Notes: a model not told the origin generated them from the letters alone. A stretch of DNA of 64,000 nt from Planococcus halocryophilus (GCF_022489025.1 NZ_JAKVTG010000010.1:47450-111449), one strand, 5' to 3'. Numbered from the stretch's first letter, positions 1 through 10,116 are shown. Program-made: numbers and translations.

Positions 1-305
1 TCACAAATGCCTGTGGTACTGCTATGACCGCTTCAGCGCTCATTAGCTGTATGTCGGGATTGGTGCCTTTTGGGGAAGTATCCGTTTTTAATCCGGGTGG
101 ACTCGTGAAATGTTCAGTTTCTAAAGATGGTGTCAATATCCAACTTCAACTTACTGGGAACGCAACCTATCTTTCTATTTCGAAATTCGAATGGACTAGC
201 GACTTGGAAAGTAGCCAAATGTTATCGACTACTGAATTACAAGAACAAGAAAGTTATGAAAAATTTATTGAGGAAGTTACTCTTTTCTCAAGTCAATATG
301 TGTAA
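1..305 (+). CDS. dapF: Diaminopimelate epimerase-like protein, C-terminal fragment
   Basis: The 5' part lies outside the window; the reading frame is open from base 3. The visible roughly 100 residues begin with T-N-A-C-G-T-A, which resembles the second active-site cysteine loop (ACGTG) of diaminopimelate epimerase. They continue with NPGG and LTGNA, matching the family's final strands (xxPGG and TGPA). In the known family this cysteine and a second one interconvert LL- and meso-diaminopimelate for lysine and peptidoglycan synthesis. The match is by eye on a short stretch, so another member of the same fold (PhzF or proline racemase type) remains possible. It ends at TAA, 18 bp before the next gene. 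Confidence 0.6.
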   Translation, partial: TNACGTAMTASALISCMSGLVPFGEVSVFNPGGLVKCSVSKDGVNIQLQLTGNATYLSISKFEWTSDLESSQMLSTTELQEQESYEKFIEEVTLFSSQYV

Positions 306-323
306 AAGAAAGCGGTGAATTAG

Positions 324-1970
324 ATGTTAATGCCTTTTTCAGTGGAGCAACTTGATCTACTTTATAAAAACGCTAAAGATCCGGTTTATTTCATGAGGCA
401 AAATGGAGACACATTTGACTATATGTATGTTAACCCTGTGTGTTTTACTCTTTTTAATAAAGAATTAGTCGGCACTGATTTAGATGGAAGTATGCCACCG
501 TCCCTATCGACGGAGATAAAAAAACAGTACTTGATTGCATTAAAAGTAGGTAAAAAACACACGTATCGTGACTATAGTTTGTTCAGCGATTTAGAAACTG
601 CGATGGAAACAGAGCTGACACCTATGGAGTATGGTGATCAGCGGTTTATTCTTGCCGTTACAAAAAACGTAACAGCTCAGAAGAAAATAGAAGAAGATTA
701 TTTGTTTTTTGAATCTTTAGTTCAAAATTCAGTGGATCCAATGATTATGATCTCGGCAGAATTTATGATTCTCGATTTAAATCCAGCTTATGAAAACACA
801 TTTGGAGTGTTCAAAGGCCAATGGATTGGTCGCTATTACCATGAGTTGCCTGATAAACAAAAGGAATTATTTGGAGCTGGGAAAAACTTATTGCAAAAAT
901 TCTCAGCACAATCTAAAAGCACCTCGATGATTATGAAGCGTATGAAACAAGACGGTACTGAAGCAAAGTTTTCGGTCAGTTATTCGCCTGTGAAAGAAAA
1001 CGGAATGATTCGAGCGTTTCACATAGTCTTTCGTGAACTAACCAGTGAATTGCTATTAAAGAATGAACTGAAAAAGACCGAAAATATTCTGGAAAGCTAC
1101 AAAGAAGCGCTTAATTACGCAGCTCTTGTCGCGATTTGGAATGTCTCTGGTACGATAGAGTTTGTAAATGACAATTTAAATGAATTAACCGGCTATAAAC
1201 CGTCAGAAATGATGGGATTGAATATTAACGAAATAGGAGAAGCAGTTGTTTCTCCAAAATTATACAATGAGATTCGCGAAGTGACTTTACAAGGTAAAAT
1301 TTGGCGCGGTCAAATTAAAAGCATTAAACGCAACGGTGAATTTTTCTGGGTAGACGTTACGATCATCCCATTGTTAGATGTGAACGGAGAAATTTATCAA
1401 TTTTTATCTATCCTCTTCGATGTAACAGAACGCAAGCAATTAGAGGAAAAGCTTCATTTTATGGCTTATCACGATAGTTTAACAAATTTACCTAATCGAC
1501 GTTTCATGATTCAACAATTTCAACAAATTAAAGAGCAAGCAGATGAAAGAAACGAATTTATTGTTTTACTTTATTTAGATGGAGATGATTTTAAATTGGT
1601 CAACGATCAATTTGGCCATGATGTTGGGGACGAGTTTATTTTTCATTTTGGCGATGCAATTAAACGGAGCTTACGCAAAAACGATTTAGTCGCACGAGTA
1701 GGCGGCGATGAATTTTTAGTGGCTTTACGTGGAGTTGTACCAGAAAATAGTGAACAACATATTGAAAGTGTTATTACGCGTATAAATGAGTCGCTTGATG
1801 AAGGGTGGACAATCAATGGCCACCGTTTCACTCCGACTTCGTCAGTAGGGATTGCCATCTATCCTGAACACGGAAATGATTTTGATGAATTAGTTAAAAA
1901 AGCGGATGCGGCACTTTATTTAGCTAAGAGCAAAGGTAAAGGAACTGCCTATATGTATTCAGTGCAGTGA
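324..1970 (+). CDS. PAS-PAS-PAS-GGDEF diguanylate cyclase
   Basis: A 548-residue signalling protein predicted to make cyclic di-GMP. Three PAS-like sensor regions lie at about residues 8-115, 125-240 and 255-375; the third ends in the typical DVTERK. The GGDEF domain follows, with the HDSLTNLPNRR entry motif and an intact GGDEF at residues 460-464. An RKND sequence stands five residues before GGDEF, the right place for the RxxD product-inhibition site. There is no EAL or HD-GYP domain and no membrane segment, so it should be a soluble cyclase sensing something inside the cell. The ATG is chosen because it begins the first PAS region; its ribosome binding site (GGTG) is weak. Confidence 0.9.
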   Translation: MLMPFSVEQLDLLYKNAKDPVYFMRQNGDTFDYMYVNPVCFTLFNKELVGTDLDGSMPPSLSTEIKKQYLIALKVGKKHTYRDYSLFSDLETAMETELTPMEYGDQRFILAVTKNVTAQKKIEEDYLFFESLVQNSVDPMIMISAEFMILDLNPAYENTFGVFKGQWIGRYYHELPDKQKELFGAGKNLLQKFSAQSKSTSMIMKRMKQDGTEAKFSVSYSPVKENGMIRAFHIVFRELTSELLLKNELKKTENILESYKEALNYAALVAIWNVSGTIEFVNDNLNELTGYKPSEMMGLNINEIGEAVVSPKLYNEIREVTLQGKIWRGQIKSIKRNGEFFWVDVTIIPLLDVNGEIYQFLSILFDVTERKQLEEKLHFMAYHDSLTNLPNRRFMIQQFQQIKEQADERNEFIVLLYLDGDDFKLVNDQFGHDVGDEFIFHFGDAIKRSLRKNDLVARVGGDEFLVALRGVVPENSEQHIESVITRINESLDEGWTINGHRFTPTSSVGIAIYPEHGNDFDELVKKADAALYLAKSKGKGTAYMYSVQ

Positions 1971-2218
1971 AAAAAAACACCTGAAAACAATTAAAATAGA
2001 GCGATAAACTATTTAAATGTACTTTATTAGTTGTTATGTGAATCTTTTCACGAAAATGCTTTGATTTTCTCCATGGAAGTAGTAAGATTGATAGGGAATT
2101 TTAAACTTTTATTGCCTAAGCGCCTTCTGCTTTATGTCTAATCGGAAGCGTGATAAAATAGGCAAGACATATACAAATAAAGTGACTGCCGTCAAACAAA
2201 TAGTTGGAGGTTTTTTTA
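1971..2218 (+). promoter_or_regulatory. odhA upstream region with dyads
   Basis: This gene-free stretch between the cyclase and odhA holds two symmetrical elements. A perfect dyad GTGAA-TCTT-TTCAC lies at 2038-2051. TTGCCTA (2112-2118) and TAGGCAA (2159-2165) enclose a second complementary pair, CGC-C-TTC (2121-2127) with GAAGCG (2145-2150), so a transcript could fold into a stem-loop just before odhA. TAAAAT at 2154-2159 is a weak -10 candidate. Odh operons are often under catabolite control, but no clear cre site was found. The odhA ribosome binding site GGAGG is at 2206-2210. Confidence 0.4.
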
Positions 2219-5029
2219 ATGTCTAGCAATTATCCAGATGCAAAATCCCCGTGGAGCTCCATTGCTGGCCCGAACTTGGGATACGTAATGGAAATGTATG
2301 ATCTGTATCAAGAATCACCTGAATTACTTGACCCAGAATACGTTGAACTTTTTAAGCAATACGGACCACCTACTGAAGTTCCTAAAGAACAACAAACTTC
2401 AGGTGCAACAATTGTAGAACCAAATAATTTTGAAAAAGTGTTGGCTGCTGTTCATTTAGCCGAAGCGATTCGTGCGCATGGTCATTTAGCATCAGATATT
2501 TATCCACTAAATGATCAGACAAAAGATACTTCACGCATGGAACCTTCAACTTATGGTCTAAGTGAACAAGATTTGAAAGAAGTGCCCGCATCATTTATTT
2601 TGAACAATGTACCGAACAATGTAAGTAACGGCTTAGAAGCTATTAATTACTTGAAATCTCTTTATACAGACAAAATTGCTTTTGAATTTTCTCATGTGAT
2701 TCAGCCGCAAGAACGTAGCTGGTTACAAGAAAAAATCGAAGCAGGCATAGCAAAACCATCACTTGATGCTGATAAGAAAAAACAAGTTTTAGATTTGTTG
2801 ACGCGTGTAGAAGGTTTTGAGAAGTTTGTACATCGTACATTTGTTGGGCAAAAACGCTTTTCGATCGAAGGTGTTGATTCATTAGTTGTGTTAATGGACG
2901 AACTTGTTCGTATGTCCGAGTCAGCAGGAACGAAAGACATTATGATCGGGATGGCGCATCGCGGTCGTTTAAATGTGCTTACACATATTTTGAACAAACC
3001 TTATGAAATGATGTTTGCTGGATTTGCCCACATTGGCGACGAAGCATTTCTTCCTAAAGACGGTTCACTACAAATCACTAAAGGGTGGTTTGGCGATGTG
3101 AAATACCATATGGGTGCAGCTTATAAATCTGCAACTGGTACAAGCGTTAAGTTAGCTTATAACCCTTCACATTTGGAAATTGTTAGTCCAATCGTAGCTG
3201 GACAAACTCGAGCTGCACAGGAACTTACTGAGCAAACGGGTATCGCAAAAATTGATCCAAAAAAATCGTATGCCATTTTAATACATGGTGATGCAGCATT
3301 CCCAGGACAAGGGATTGTTACAGAAACCTTAAACTTTAGTCGTGTCAAAGCCTATCAAACTGGTGGATCTATCCATATTATCGCGAACAACTTGATTGGC
3401 TTTACAACAGAACAATTTGATTCTAGATCTACTCATTATTCTTCTGATCCGGCAAAAGGATTCGAAGTGCCAGTTATCCATGTCAACGCTGATGAGCCTG
3501 AAGCAGTAGTTGCAGTTGCTCGTCTAGCTTTCGAATACCGCGAAAAATTTGGCAAGGATATATTGATCGATTTGATCGGATATCGCCGTTACGGACACAA
3601 TGAAATGGATGAACCTTTAGTTACAAACCCGACCATGTATCAGGGTATTCATCAGCATGATACTGTTCGTAAACTTTACGGAAAACAATTAGCAGCTGAA
3701 AATGTCTTATCTGAAGACGATGTTCAAAAGCTCGATGCAGATGTTCAAAAAGAAATGCAAGAAGCTTATGACCGCGTTAAAGAAAACAAATCAGAAGATT
3801 TCCCGAAACTTGAAATCCCTGAAGCTGTTTTAAATGGGTATCCTGAAGTTCCAACAGGAATTTCTAAAGATATCTTAACTAAAATGAACGAAGAGCTATT
3901 GTCTTGGCCAAGTGATTTTTCTGCTTTCGGCAAATTAGCCAAAATTTTAAAACGGCGTGAAGAACCTTTCAAAGGCAAAGGGAAAATTGATTGGGCACAT
4001 GCTGAAACACTTGCTTTCGGTACGATTTTACAAGATGGCAACCCAATCCGTTTAACTGGTCAAGATGCACAACGCGGTACATTTGCACATCGTCATCTTG
4101 TGTTACATGATGAAAAGAACGGTAACGAACTTGTTCCGTTACATCACATTTCAGATGCTAAAGCATCATTTGTGGTATACAATAGCCCACTTAGTGAAGC
4201 ATCAGTACTAGGCTTTGAATATGGTTATAATGTAGAAAATGATAAAGCATTAGTTATTTGGGAAGCGCAGTATGGCGATTTCGCTAACATGGCTCAAATG
4301 ATATTTGATCAATTTATCTCTGCTGGACGTGCAAAGTGGGGACAAAAATCAGGTTTAGTTATGCTTCTGCCTCACGGCTATGAAGGTCAAGGTCCAGAGC
4401 ATTCGAGTGCTCGTTTGGAAAGACATCTACAAATGGCTGCTGAAAACAACTGGACAGTTGCAAACCTGTCTAGTGCAGCAAACTATTTCCATATTTTGCG
4501 CCGTCAGGCAAAAATGCTTGGAGAAGAGTCGATTCGCCCATTAATTATTGTGTCACCTAAATCATTGTTGCGTCATCCTTTAGTTGGCGCATCAGTAGAT
4601 GATCTATCAGAAGGACATTTCCAAACAATTATTGAACAGCCGAACATGGGCGAAAATGTGAAAAAAGTAAAACGTCTTTTGTTTGCAAGTGGTAAAATGG
4701 CAATTGACTTAGCAGAACGAGTAAAAGATGGTACAGGCTACGAGTGGGCACATATTGTTCGCGTAGAGCAATTGTATCCATTCCCAGCTGAGAAGATTAA
4801 AGCAATTGTTGATCGTTATCCTAATGCTAAAGAATTGGCTTGGGTACAAGAAGAGCCGATGAACATGGGGTCATGGACATTTGCACATCCGTACTTGCGT
4901 GAATTAGGAGACGGTAAAGAAGTGAAATACTTCGGACGTATCCAACGTCAAAGCCCTGCAGAAGGCGATGGAGAAGCACATAAAGTAGAACAAGCACGTA
5001 TAATTGACGAAGCATTAGCTAAATTGTAA
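2219..5029 (+). CDS. odhA: 2-oxoglutarate dehydrogenase E1 component
   Basis: The thiamine-diphosphate-dependent E1 subunit of the 2-oxoglutarate dehydrogenase complex, which decarboxylates 2-oxoglutarate in the TCA cycle and passes the succinyl group to the lipoyl arm of E2. The 936 residues match the family length. Family motifs seen include GMAHRGRLNVL near residue 242, HGDAAFPGQG near 355 and GHNEMDEP near 460. The ATG at 2219 is preferred over an upstream in-frame TTG because GGAGG at 2206-2210 sits eight bases before it, and the TTG overlaps that site. It is followed after 24 bp by odhB, the usual operon order. Confidence 0.97.
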   Translation: MSSNYPDAKSPWSSIAGPNLGYVMEMYDLYQESPELLDPEYVELFKQYGPPTEVPKEQQTSGATIVEPNNFEKVLAAVHLAEAIRAHGHLASDIYPLNDQTKDTSRMEPSTYGLSEQDLKEVPASFILNNVPNNVSNGLEAINYLKSLYTDKIAFEFSHVIQPQERSWLQEKIEAGIAKPSLDADKKKQVLDLLTRVEGFEKFVHRTFVGQKRFSIEGVDSLVVLMDELVRMSESAGTKDIMIGMAHRGRLNVLTHILNKPYEMMFAGFAHIGDEAFLPKDGSLQITKGWFGDVKYHMGAAYKSATGTSVKLAYNPSHLEIVSPIVAGQTRAAQELTEQTGIAKIDPKKSYAILIHGDAAFPGQGIVTETLNFSRVKAYQTGGSIHIIANNLIGFTTEQFDSRSTHYSSDPAKGFEVPVIHVNADEPEAVVAVARLAFEYREKFGKDILIDLIGYRRYGHNEMDEPLVTNPTMYQGIHQHDTVRKLYGKQLAAENVLSEDDVQKLDADVQKEMQEAYDRVKENKSEDFPKLEIPEAVLNGYPEVPTGISKDILTKMNEELLSWPSDFSAFGKLAKILKRREEPFKGKGKIDWAHAETLAFGTILQDGNPIRLTGQDAQRGTFAHRHLVLHDEKNGNELVPLHHISDAKASFVVYNSPLSEASVLGFEYGYNVENDKALVIWEAQYGDFANMAQMIFDQFISAGRAKWGQKSGLVMLLPHGYEGQGPEHSSARLERHLQMAAENNWTVANLSSAANYFHILRRQAKMLGEESIRPLIIVSPKSLLRHPLVGASVDDLSEGHFQTIIEQPNMGENVKKVKRLLFASGKMAIDLAERVKDGTGYEWAHIVRVEQLYPFPAEKIKAIVDRYPNAKELAWVQEEPMNMGSWTFAHPYLRELGDGKEVKYFGRIQRQSPAEGDGEAHKVEQARIIDEALAKL

Positions 5030-5053
5030 GGATAACTTAAGGAGGAATTTTTT

Positions 5054-6316
5054 GTGGCAGAGATTAAAGTACCAGAATTAGCAGAATCGATTACAGAAGG
5101 AACAATCGCTCAGTGGCTTAAACAGCCAGGCGAAACAGTAGAAAAGGGAGAATTCATCGTTGAGCTAGAAACAGATAAAGTTAACGTTGAAGTTATTTCT
5201 GAAGAAGCTGGAGTTGTTCAAGAACATTTAGCACAAGAAGGCGATACAGTTGAAGTTGGACAAGTAATCGCTATTGTAGGCGAAGGTTCTGGCGAAACTG
5301 CTGCTCCTAAAACAGAAGAAGCTCCACAAAAAGCAGAAGAGCCTGCTAAAACAGAAGCTCCTGCTGCTCAAGTACCTGTAGCTGAAGATAAAGCTGCTGA
5401 AGAGCAATCTTCATCTGACCGTACAATTGCTAGTCCTGCAGCGCGCAAATTAGCTCGTGAAAAAGGAATCGACCTTGCAGCGATTACACCAGTAGATCCT
5501 ATGGGACGTGTACGCGTTCAAGACGTAGAAGCTCACGGTTCAAAACCTGTAGCAAGTACACCTGCTGCTAAAGCTGAAGCACCAAAAGCTGCTGCACCTT
5601 CTTCTGATGAAGAAAATGGTCGCGTGGTTCGTGAAAAAATGACAAGACGTCGTCAAACAATTGCTAAACGTCTCCTTGAAGTAAAACAATCAACTGCAAT
5701 GTTAACTACATTTAACGAAATTGATATGACAAATGTTATGGCATTGCGTAGCCGTAAAAAAGATCAATTCCTTAAAAATAACGATGTGAAACTTGGTTTT
5801 ATGTCATTCTTCACTAAAGCAGTTACAGCTGCATTGAAAAAATACCCATACGTTAACGCTGAATTAGATGGTACAGATGTATTGCTAAAACAGTTTTATG
5901 ATGTAGGAATTGCTGTTTCAACTGAAGAAGGACTTGTTGTTCCAATCGTTCGCGATACGGACAAAAAGAATTTCGCAGAAATCGAAGCGACAATTGGTGA
6001 ACTTGCAAAGAAAGCACGCGACAAAAAACTTTCAATGGCAGATATGACAGGCGGTTCGTTTACAATTACGAATGGTGGCGTATTTGGTTCATTAATGTCT
6101 ACACCAATTTTAAATGGTACACAGGTTGGTATTCTTGGAATGCACACAATCCAAAAACGCCCTGTAGCAATTGGTGACGAAGTTCAAATTCGCCCAATGA
6201 TGTACGTTGCTCTTTCTTATGATCACCGTGTAATTGACGGAAGCGATTCTGTTGGTTTCTTGAAAATGGTCAAAGATATGATTGAAAACCCAGAAGATTT
6301 ATTGCTTGAATCTTAA
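5054..6316 (+). CDS. odhB: 2-oxoglutarate dehydrogenase E2, dihydrolipoyl succinyltransferase
   Basis: The E2 core of the 2-oxoglutarate dehydrogenase complex, transferring succinyl groups from lipoamide to CoA. The order is a lipoyl domain (residues 1-76, lipoylated lysine in ETDKVNVEV at position 42), an Ala/Pro/Glu-rich swinging linker (about 80-120), a small subunit-binding domain (about 125-160, [15 protein letters not shown]), a second linker, and the catalytic domain with DHRVIDG, where H391 and D395 are the expected catalytic residues. It starts at GTG behind AAGGAGG. A strong terminator follows, so odhA and odhB form a two-gene operon. Confidence 0.97.
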   Translation: MAEIKVPELAESITEGTIAQWLKQPGETVEKGEFIVELETDKVNVEVISEEAGVVQEHLAQEGDTVEVGQVIAIVGEGSGETAAPKTEEAPQKAEEPAKTEAPAAQVPVAEDKAAEEQSSSDRTIASPAARKLAREKGIDLAAITPVDPMGRVRVQDVEAHGSKPVASTPAAKAEAPKAAAPSSDEENGRVVREKMTRRRQTIAKRLLEVKQSTAMLTTFNEIDMTNVMALRSRKKDQFLKNNDVKLGFMSFFTKAVTAALKKYPYVNAELDGTDVLLKQFYDVGIAVSTEEGLVVPIVRDTDKKNFAEIEATIGELAKKARDKKLSMADMTGGSFTITNGGVFGSLMSTPILNGTQVGILGMHTIQKRPVAIGDEVQIRPMMYVALSYDHRVIDGSDSVGFLKMVKDMIENPEDLLLES

Positions 6317-6329
6317 TAATTATGGAAAT

Positions 6330-6363
6330 GGATAGTCCTGCGTTGCAGGACTATCCTTTTTTT
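6330..6363 (+). terminator. odhAB operon terminator
   Basis: A perfect 12-bp stem (6330-6341 with 6345-6356) with a three-base loop is followed by eight T residues. It lies 14 bp after the odhB stop. Confidence 0.95.
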
Positions 6364-6403
6364 GTCATGATATAGGAAAGAACACCTAAGGCGGTAGAAA
6401 TCC

Positions 6404-7000
6404 ATGGATATTTCGTTTCTTCTAGAATTGGTGCAAAAATACGGGTATTTTAGTATGTTTGTGTTTAATTGGTTGCTGTTATTTGGTTTGCCTATTCCAA
6501 ATGAAGTGGCAGCGGCATTTTCGGGCGTTTTAACAGAAATTAGTCACTTTAATCCGTTTTACGCTTTTTTATCCGCTTATGCTGGTTTGATCACGAGCAA
6601 TACGTTCGCATATTTTATTGGTCGAAGTTTAGGGCCACGCTTGTTAAATCGCTTGAACAAAACTACGTTGAAACAAGTAATAAGCCGATTTAGTAACTTT
6701 TTGGAGAAACACGGGGAATGGGCGATTGCTTTTAGTTTTTTCCTGCCTGGAATTCGGTGGGCAATGCCATACGTTTTGGGAGCCAATCGATTTCCAATTA
6801 TGCGTTATATGCTATTTGCTTATACAGCGGGGTTTGTTTGGATGTTTATTTATTTTAATGTAGGCAGAACGTTTCCATATGCTTATGAAACCATTCTCGA
6901 ACATATACAAGGATTCTTAGTTTTATTATCAATTCTGATCGTATGTATTTTAGTACTGCGATATATTTACACAAGTAAATTTCCAAAAAGTGATGATTAG
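6404..7000 (+). CDS. DedA family membrane protein
   Basis: A 198-residue integral membrane protein with about five hydrophobic segments. It carries the DedA (VTT/SNARE-associated) signature region, here FSFFLPGIRWAMPYVLGANR at about residues 111-130, which corresponds to the FxxGRFxPGxR motif of the family. DedA proteins are linked to flipping lipid carriers such as undecaprenyl phosphate and to membrane homeostasis; the substrate cannot be read from the sequence. The ATG follows AAGGCGG (6388-6394) with a nine-base spacer. It stands alone between two terminators, with only a short gene downstream. Confidence 0.88.
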   Translation: MDISFLLELVQKYGYFSMFVFNWLLLFGLPIPNEVAAAFSGVLTEISHFNPFYAFLSAYAGLITSNTFAYFIGRSLGPRLLNRLNKTTLKQVISRFSNFLEKHGEWAIAFSFFLPGIRWAMPYVLGANRFPIMRYMLFAYTAGFVWMFIYFNVGRTFPYAYETILEHIQGFLVLLSILIVCILVLRYIYTSKFPKSDD

Positions 7001-7096
7001 TTTACGCGTCTGACTCCTTTCAGAAAAGAGACTGTTTGAATTTAACTGGATTTTTCCTTATACTGATGTATAGACAGATAGAAAAGGGTGATGACG

Positions 7097-7294
7097 ATGA
7101 TTCACAATGAATGGTTGGATAAAGAAACAATCAGAACAGTGACTTGCAAACATACAGATGCAGCTAAGTTTTTAGTTTCAAATGTTCTAACAGCAGGTAA
7201 AGAATACGAAGTGAAAAATGAAACCGAGGAATTTATCTTTGTAGTAGATAATACAGGAAAAATCGGCGGCTTCTACAAAACTTATTTCGAATAG
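7097..7294 (+). CDS. Small conserved protein, DUF6501-like
   Basis: A 65-residue acidic soluble protein starting MIHNEWLDKETIR and ending GGFYKTYFE. From memory it resembles a small family conserved in Bacilli (annotated DUF6501), whose function is unknown; the family name is a recollection and not a search result. The ATG at 7097 is chosen because GGGTG at 7085-7089 gives a seven-base spacer. Two earlier in-frame starts (GTG 7088, ATG 7091) overlap that site. A terminator follows directly, so it is probably transcribed alone. Confidence 0.7.
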   Translation: MIHNEWLDKETIRTVTCKHTDAAKFLVSNVLTAGKEYEVKNETEEFIFVVDNTGKIGGFYKTYFE

Positions 7295-7312
7295 AACGAC
7301 ATTAATAAAGTT

Positions 7313-7340
7313 AAAAAGCCGATGGAAACATCGGCTTTTT
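7313..7340 (+). terminator. Intrinsic terminator
   Basis: The stem GCCGATG/CATCGGC (7318-7324 with 7329-7335) has a GAAA loop and is flanked by A5 and T5, so it could act in either direction. Confidence 0.9.
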
Positions 7341-7362
7341 CTATGGGAAAGAGGGATTTTAC

Positions 7363-8220
7363 ATGTCATTTATAAATGAAGACATAAAAAAACGACAAAA
7401 ACAGTCGCATGAAAAATACGATAAACTTATTGGAAAAGCGGGTTATATCGCCCCTGATGATCATTTATGGCAAGATATTTTATCTGCGATTGTATTACGT
7501 AAACCCGTATTATTAAAAGGACCAACAGGTGCGGGTAAAACCAAACTGGCAGAAAGCATTTCAGCTCTATTTAAGCAGCCAATGCAAAGCATAAATTGTT
7601 CAGTTGACTTAGATGCAGAAGCATTACTAGGCTTTAAAACATTAGTGCAACGTGACGGACAAAGCGTCATCGAATTTGTAGAAGGTCCAGTTGTAACTGC
7701 GATGAAAAAAGGTCATTTCTTGTATATCGATGAAATCAATATGGCTAAAGCAGAAACATTACCCATTCTACATAGCGCATTGGACCATCGCCGGATGATG
7801 ACCAATCCGTTTACGGGGGAGGTAATAGAAGCTCATCCAGATTTCGGCGTGATTTCAGCGATAAATGAAGGTTATATTGGTACAGCGCCGATGAATGAAG
7901 CATTAAAAAACCGATTTATTGCTTATCCAATTCCTTATTTAACAGGACAACAACTTGCCGAATTATGGGATCGTGAATTTCCAGATGCAGAGAAGGTATT
8001 AAAAACGTTTATGTTAAATTTGGCAGAAGATTTGATGAAGCAAGTGGAGAATGGCTTATTATCTGAAGAAGCTGCTTCGATTCGGAGTTTGCTTGATGCG
8101 ACGGCTTTGTCTAAATACATGGATCCGCTGCGTGCCGTTCAATATGCGATTGCTGAAAAACTTGATGATGAAAGTGAACGAGAGCTGTTCATGGATTTGG
8201 CGAATACTTGGAAAAAGTAG
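7363..8220 (+). CDS. yojN: MoxR-type AAA+ ATPase (YojN-like)
   Basis: A 285-residue AAA+ ATPase of the MoxR/NorQ/CobS group. The Walker A motif GPTGAGKT is at residues 53-60 and the Walker B motif YIDEIN at about 120-125, followed by a sensor region (ISAINEG). Members act as chaperone-like motors with a partner VWA protein, often to insert metals or mature enzymes. The partner is the next gene, 10 bp away. B. subtilis has the same pair (yojN-yojO) beside odhAB, so the arrangement is conserved. The nitric-oxide-reductase role suggested by annotation names is unproven, and no such enzyme is seen here. Confidence 0.9.
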   Translation: MSFINEDIKKRQKQSHEKYDKLIGKAGYIAPDDHLWQDILSAIVLRKPVLLKGPTGAGKTKLAESISALFKQPMQSINCSVDLDAEALLGFKTLVQRDGQSVIEFVEGPVVTAMKKGHFLYIDEINMAKAETLPILHSALDHRRMMTNPFTGEVIEAHPDFGVISAINEGYIGTAPMNEALKNRFIAYPIPYLTGQQLAELWDREFPDAEKVLKTFMLNLAEDLMKQVENGLLSEEAASIRSLLDATALSKYMDPLRAVQYAIAEKLDDESERELFMDLANTWKK

Positions 8221-8229
8221 GTGGAAATG

Positions 8230-10083
8230 ATGGCATCAGTTAACCGCTTTATTCAATTTAATAATGAAACCATTGATACAAAGTTGCTTCATCAAATGGA
8301 GTTGCTTGCTGCCGCTTTAGCAGACGCGCCGTATTTAAAAGTGACAACACGTAAATTAATCGAGTTGCGTCCATCTGAATCTGCGATATCGATGAGCGTA
8401 TTTTGGCGACACCGGACAAAACGAATAGAGCGTAATGGCTATTTGTCCGATATTTATTTAATGGCGGCAGGCTTTTGGCGTGAATTTAACTTAACTGCAT
8501 GGCGTGATTTTAAAAAAAGAAAAACAACGTTGCCAAGTCTTCGTGAACAATTATTATTATGTGCTGAGGAATTTAGGCTCTCAGAACAAATTAAATCGGC
8601 ACGACCTGGAACAGTTTCCGCTTTTCAAACCCGAGAAATGGTATATGCGGAATATCATGAAGATCAGTCAAAGCAAAATCTGAAAAAAGGTTTTAAAAGC
8701 GATCTTTTCATCAATGCAGCTTACTTGCGTTTACGCGGAGTCGAAATAGATGTAGGAGAGCTAACTAATGCATTGTCATTAATTTGGACAGAGCTGTTTG
8801 ACGCAAAATCTACAATGGATTCTGTTAGAATTGTAAATCGGATAATGGACCGTGCAGAGTTTGAAATCGAATCAGATGCTCTTCATACGTATTATACGTT
8901 CGGGGAATCACTTGAGAAGATTCCTCCGTTTCATTATCATGAAGGTATTGAAGCAGATGAAGCCGAAGAACCTGAAGAAATTGAAACGATTGAAGAATGG
9001 TTCGGAGCGTGGCACCGCGAAACTGAAATAAGCGAGGCACCTGCGATGGAATTTGAGTTAGAAAGCGGAGATTCGCAAATTGCAGATGGTGGCAGGGAAG
9101 AAGCGGGCGCAAGTGAAGTGGAACAAACGGCAAAAGGCGATTCAAGCGGGGATCATTTAGAAGATAGCGATAAAGACGATCGCCAAATGAAAAGCGAACC
9201 GAAAAAAGCAGAAGGAAAATTTGGTTCAGCAAATGATCAAGTGGTGTATCACGAATCGAGATTAAAAGCAGTAGGCGATCACCGTTTGGATATCGAAAAC
9301 TGGCGTAGAAAACAAGCGCCGCATGTCCGTGCATTGTTAAAAGAATTAAAAAAGCGAATGACCCAAAGGCAGGAAGGCATTCGTACTAATTTGAATGCAG
9401 GGAGACTGTCGAAAAAATTGGTGCCGCTTGCGATTGAAGAACGACCAAAGCCGTTTTACCGGAAAACAGCACCATCTAAAGAACTCGATGCTGTTTTTTG
9501 TTTATTGATCGATGGGTCAGCGTCAATGCTTGATAAACTAGAGGAAACAAAACAAGCGGTTCTTTTATTTCACGATGTCTTGCGCGGCTTGAATGTGCCT
9601 CATGAAATTGTGTTGTTTTACGAAGATGCGTACGAAGCAAGTGACGCCGAACAACCGAATTATTTTGAGTGGATGCATAAATTTGAAGATCGCAACAAAG
9701 ACCATGCCGAGACAATTGCGTCACTCGATGCACATGAAGATAATCGAGATGGCTTTGCAATTCGGTGGATGAACAACCGACTAAAGCGACGAGCTGAAAA
9801 ACACCGCTTTTTACTGGTTTTTTCTGATGGTGAGCCATCTGCATATAATTATGCGGAAAACGGTGTAGTAGACACTGCAAACGCCGTTTCAGAAGCGAAA
9901 AAGATGGGAATTGAAGTTCTGCATTTATTTTTAAGCAGTGACTCGATTTCAGAAGACCAAGCAGCTTTTTATCGCATGATGTATGGCAATAAATCCGTCA
10001 GTGCCGATTCTTTAGAACAATTTGTGGAGCAAACCATGCGGTTATTGAAAAGAAGTTTGCATTTAATTATTCAGACGGGGTAA
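8230..10083 (+). CDS. yojO: VWA-domain protein, partner of the MoxR ATPase (YojO-like)
   Basis: A roughly 617-residue protein with a helical N-terminal region, a very acidic Glu/Asp-rich stretch at about residues 235-330, and a C-terminal von Willebrand A domain. The domain has the metal-binding MIDAS motif DGSAS at 428-432 and a later FSDGEPS. This layout (acidic linker then VWA) is like NorD and CobT, which work with MoxR ATPases. Start choice is uncertain: GTG 8221, ATG 8227 and ATG 8230 are all in frame. AGGTGG immediately before favours 8230. A terminator follows the stop codon, so yojN-yojO is a two-gene unit. Confidence 0.88.
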   Translation: MASVNRFIQFNNETIDTKLLHQMELLAAALADAPYLKVTTRKLIELRPSESAISMSVFWRHRTKRIERNGYLSDIYLMAAGFWREFNLTAWRDFKKRKTTLPSLREQLLLCAEEFRLSEQIKSARPGTVSAFQTREMVYAEYHEDQSKQNLKKGFKSDLFINAAYLRLRGVEIDVGELTNALSLIWTELFDAKSTMDSVRIVNRIMDRAEFEIESDALHTYYTFGESLEKIPPFHYHEGIEADEAEEPEEIETIEEWFGAWHRETEISEAPAMEFELESGDSQIADGGREEAGASEVEQTAKGDSSGDHLEDSDKDDRQMKSEPKKAEGKFGSANDQVVYHESRLKAVGDHRLDIENWRRKQAPHVRALLKELKKRMTQRQEGIRTNLNAGRLSKKLVPLAIEERPKPFYRKTAPSKELDAVFCLLIDGSASMLDKLEETKQAVLLFHDVLRGLNVPHEIVLFYEDAYEASDAEQPNYFEWMHKFEDRNKDHAETIASLDAHEDNRDGFAIRWMNNRLKRRAEKHRFLLVFSDGEPSAYNYAENGVVDTANAVSEAKKMGIEVLHLFLSSDSISEDQAAFYRMMYGNKSVSADSLEQFVEQTMRLLKRSLHLIIQTG

Positions 10084-10088
10084 AGAGA

Positions 10089-10116
10089 GGTGCTCTCAGT
10101 AGAGAGTGCCTTTTTT
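10089..10116 (+). terminator. Terminator after the MoxR/VWA pair
   Basis: The nine-base arms GGTGCTCTC and GAGAGTGCC pair with two wobbles around a short AGTA loop and are followed by six T residues. Confidence 0.85.

Noticed and set aside
2204..2218. TTG start of odhA at 2204
   Set aside because: It overlaps the ribosome binding site for the ATG at 2219.
8825..9334. 169-residue open frame on the minus strand inside the VWA gene
   Set aside because: It is a shadow of the acidic linker's repetitive codons, without a ribosome binding site or recognisable product.
9476..9880. 134-residue open frame on the minus strand inside yojO
   Set aside because: It overlaps the VWA domain, whose MIDAS motif is clear on the plus strand.
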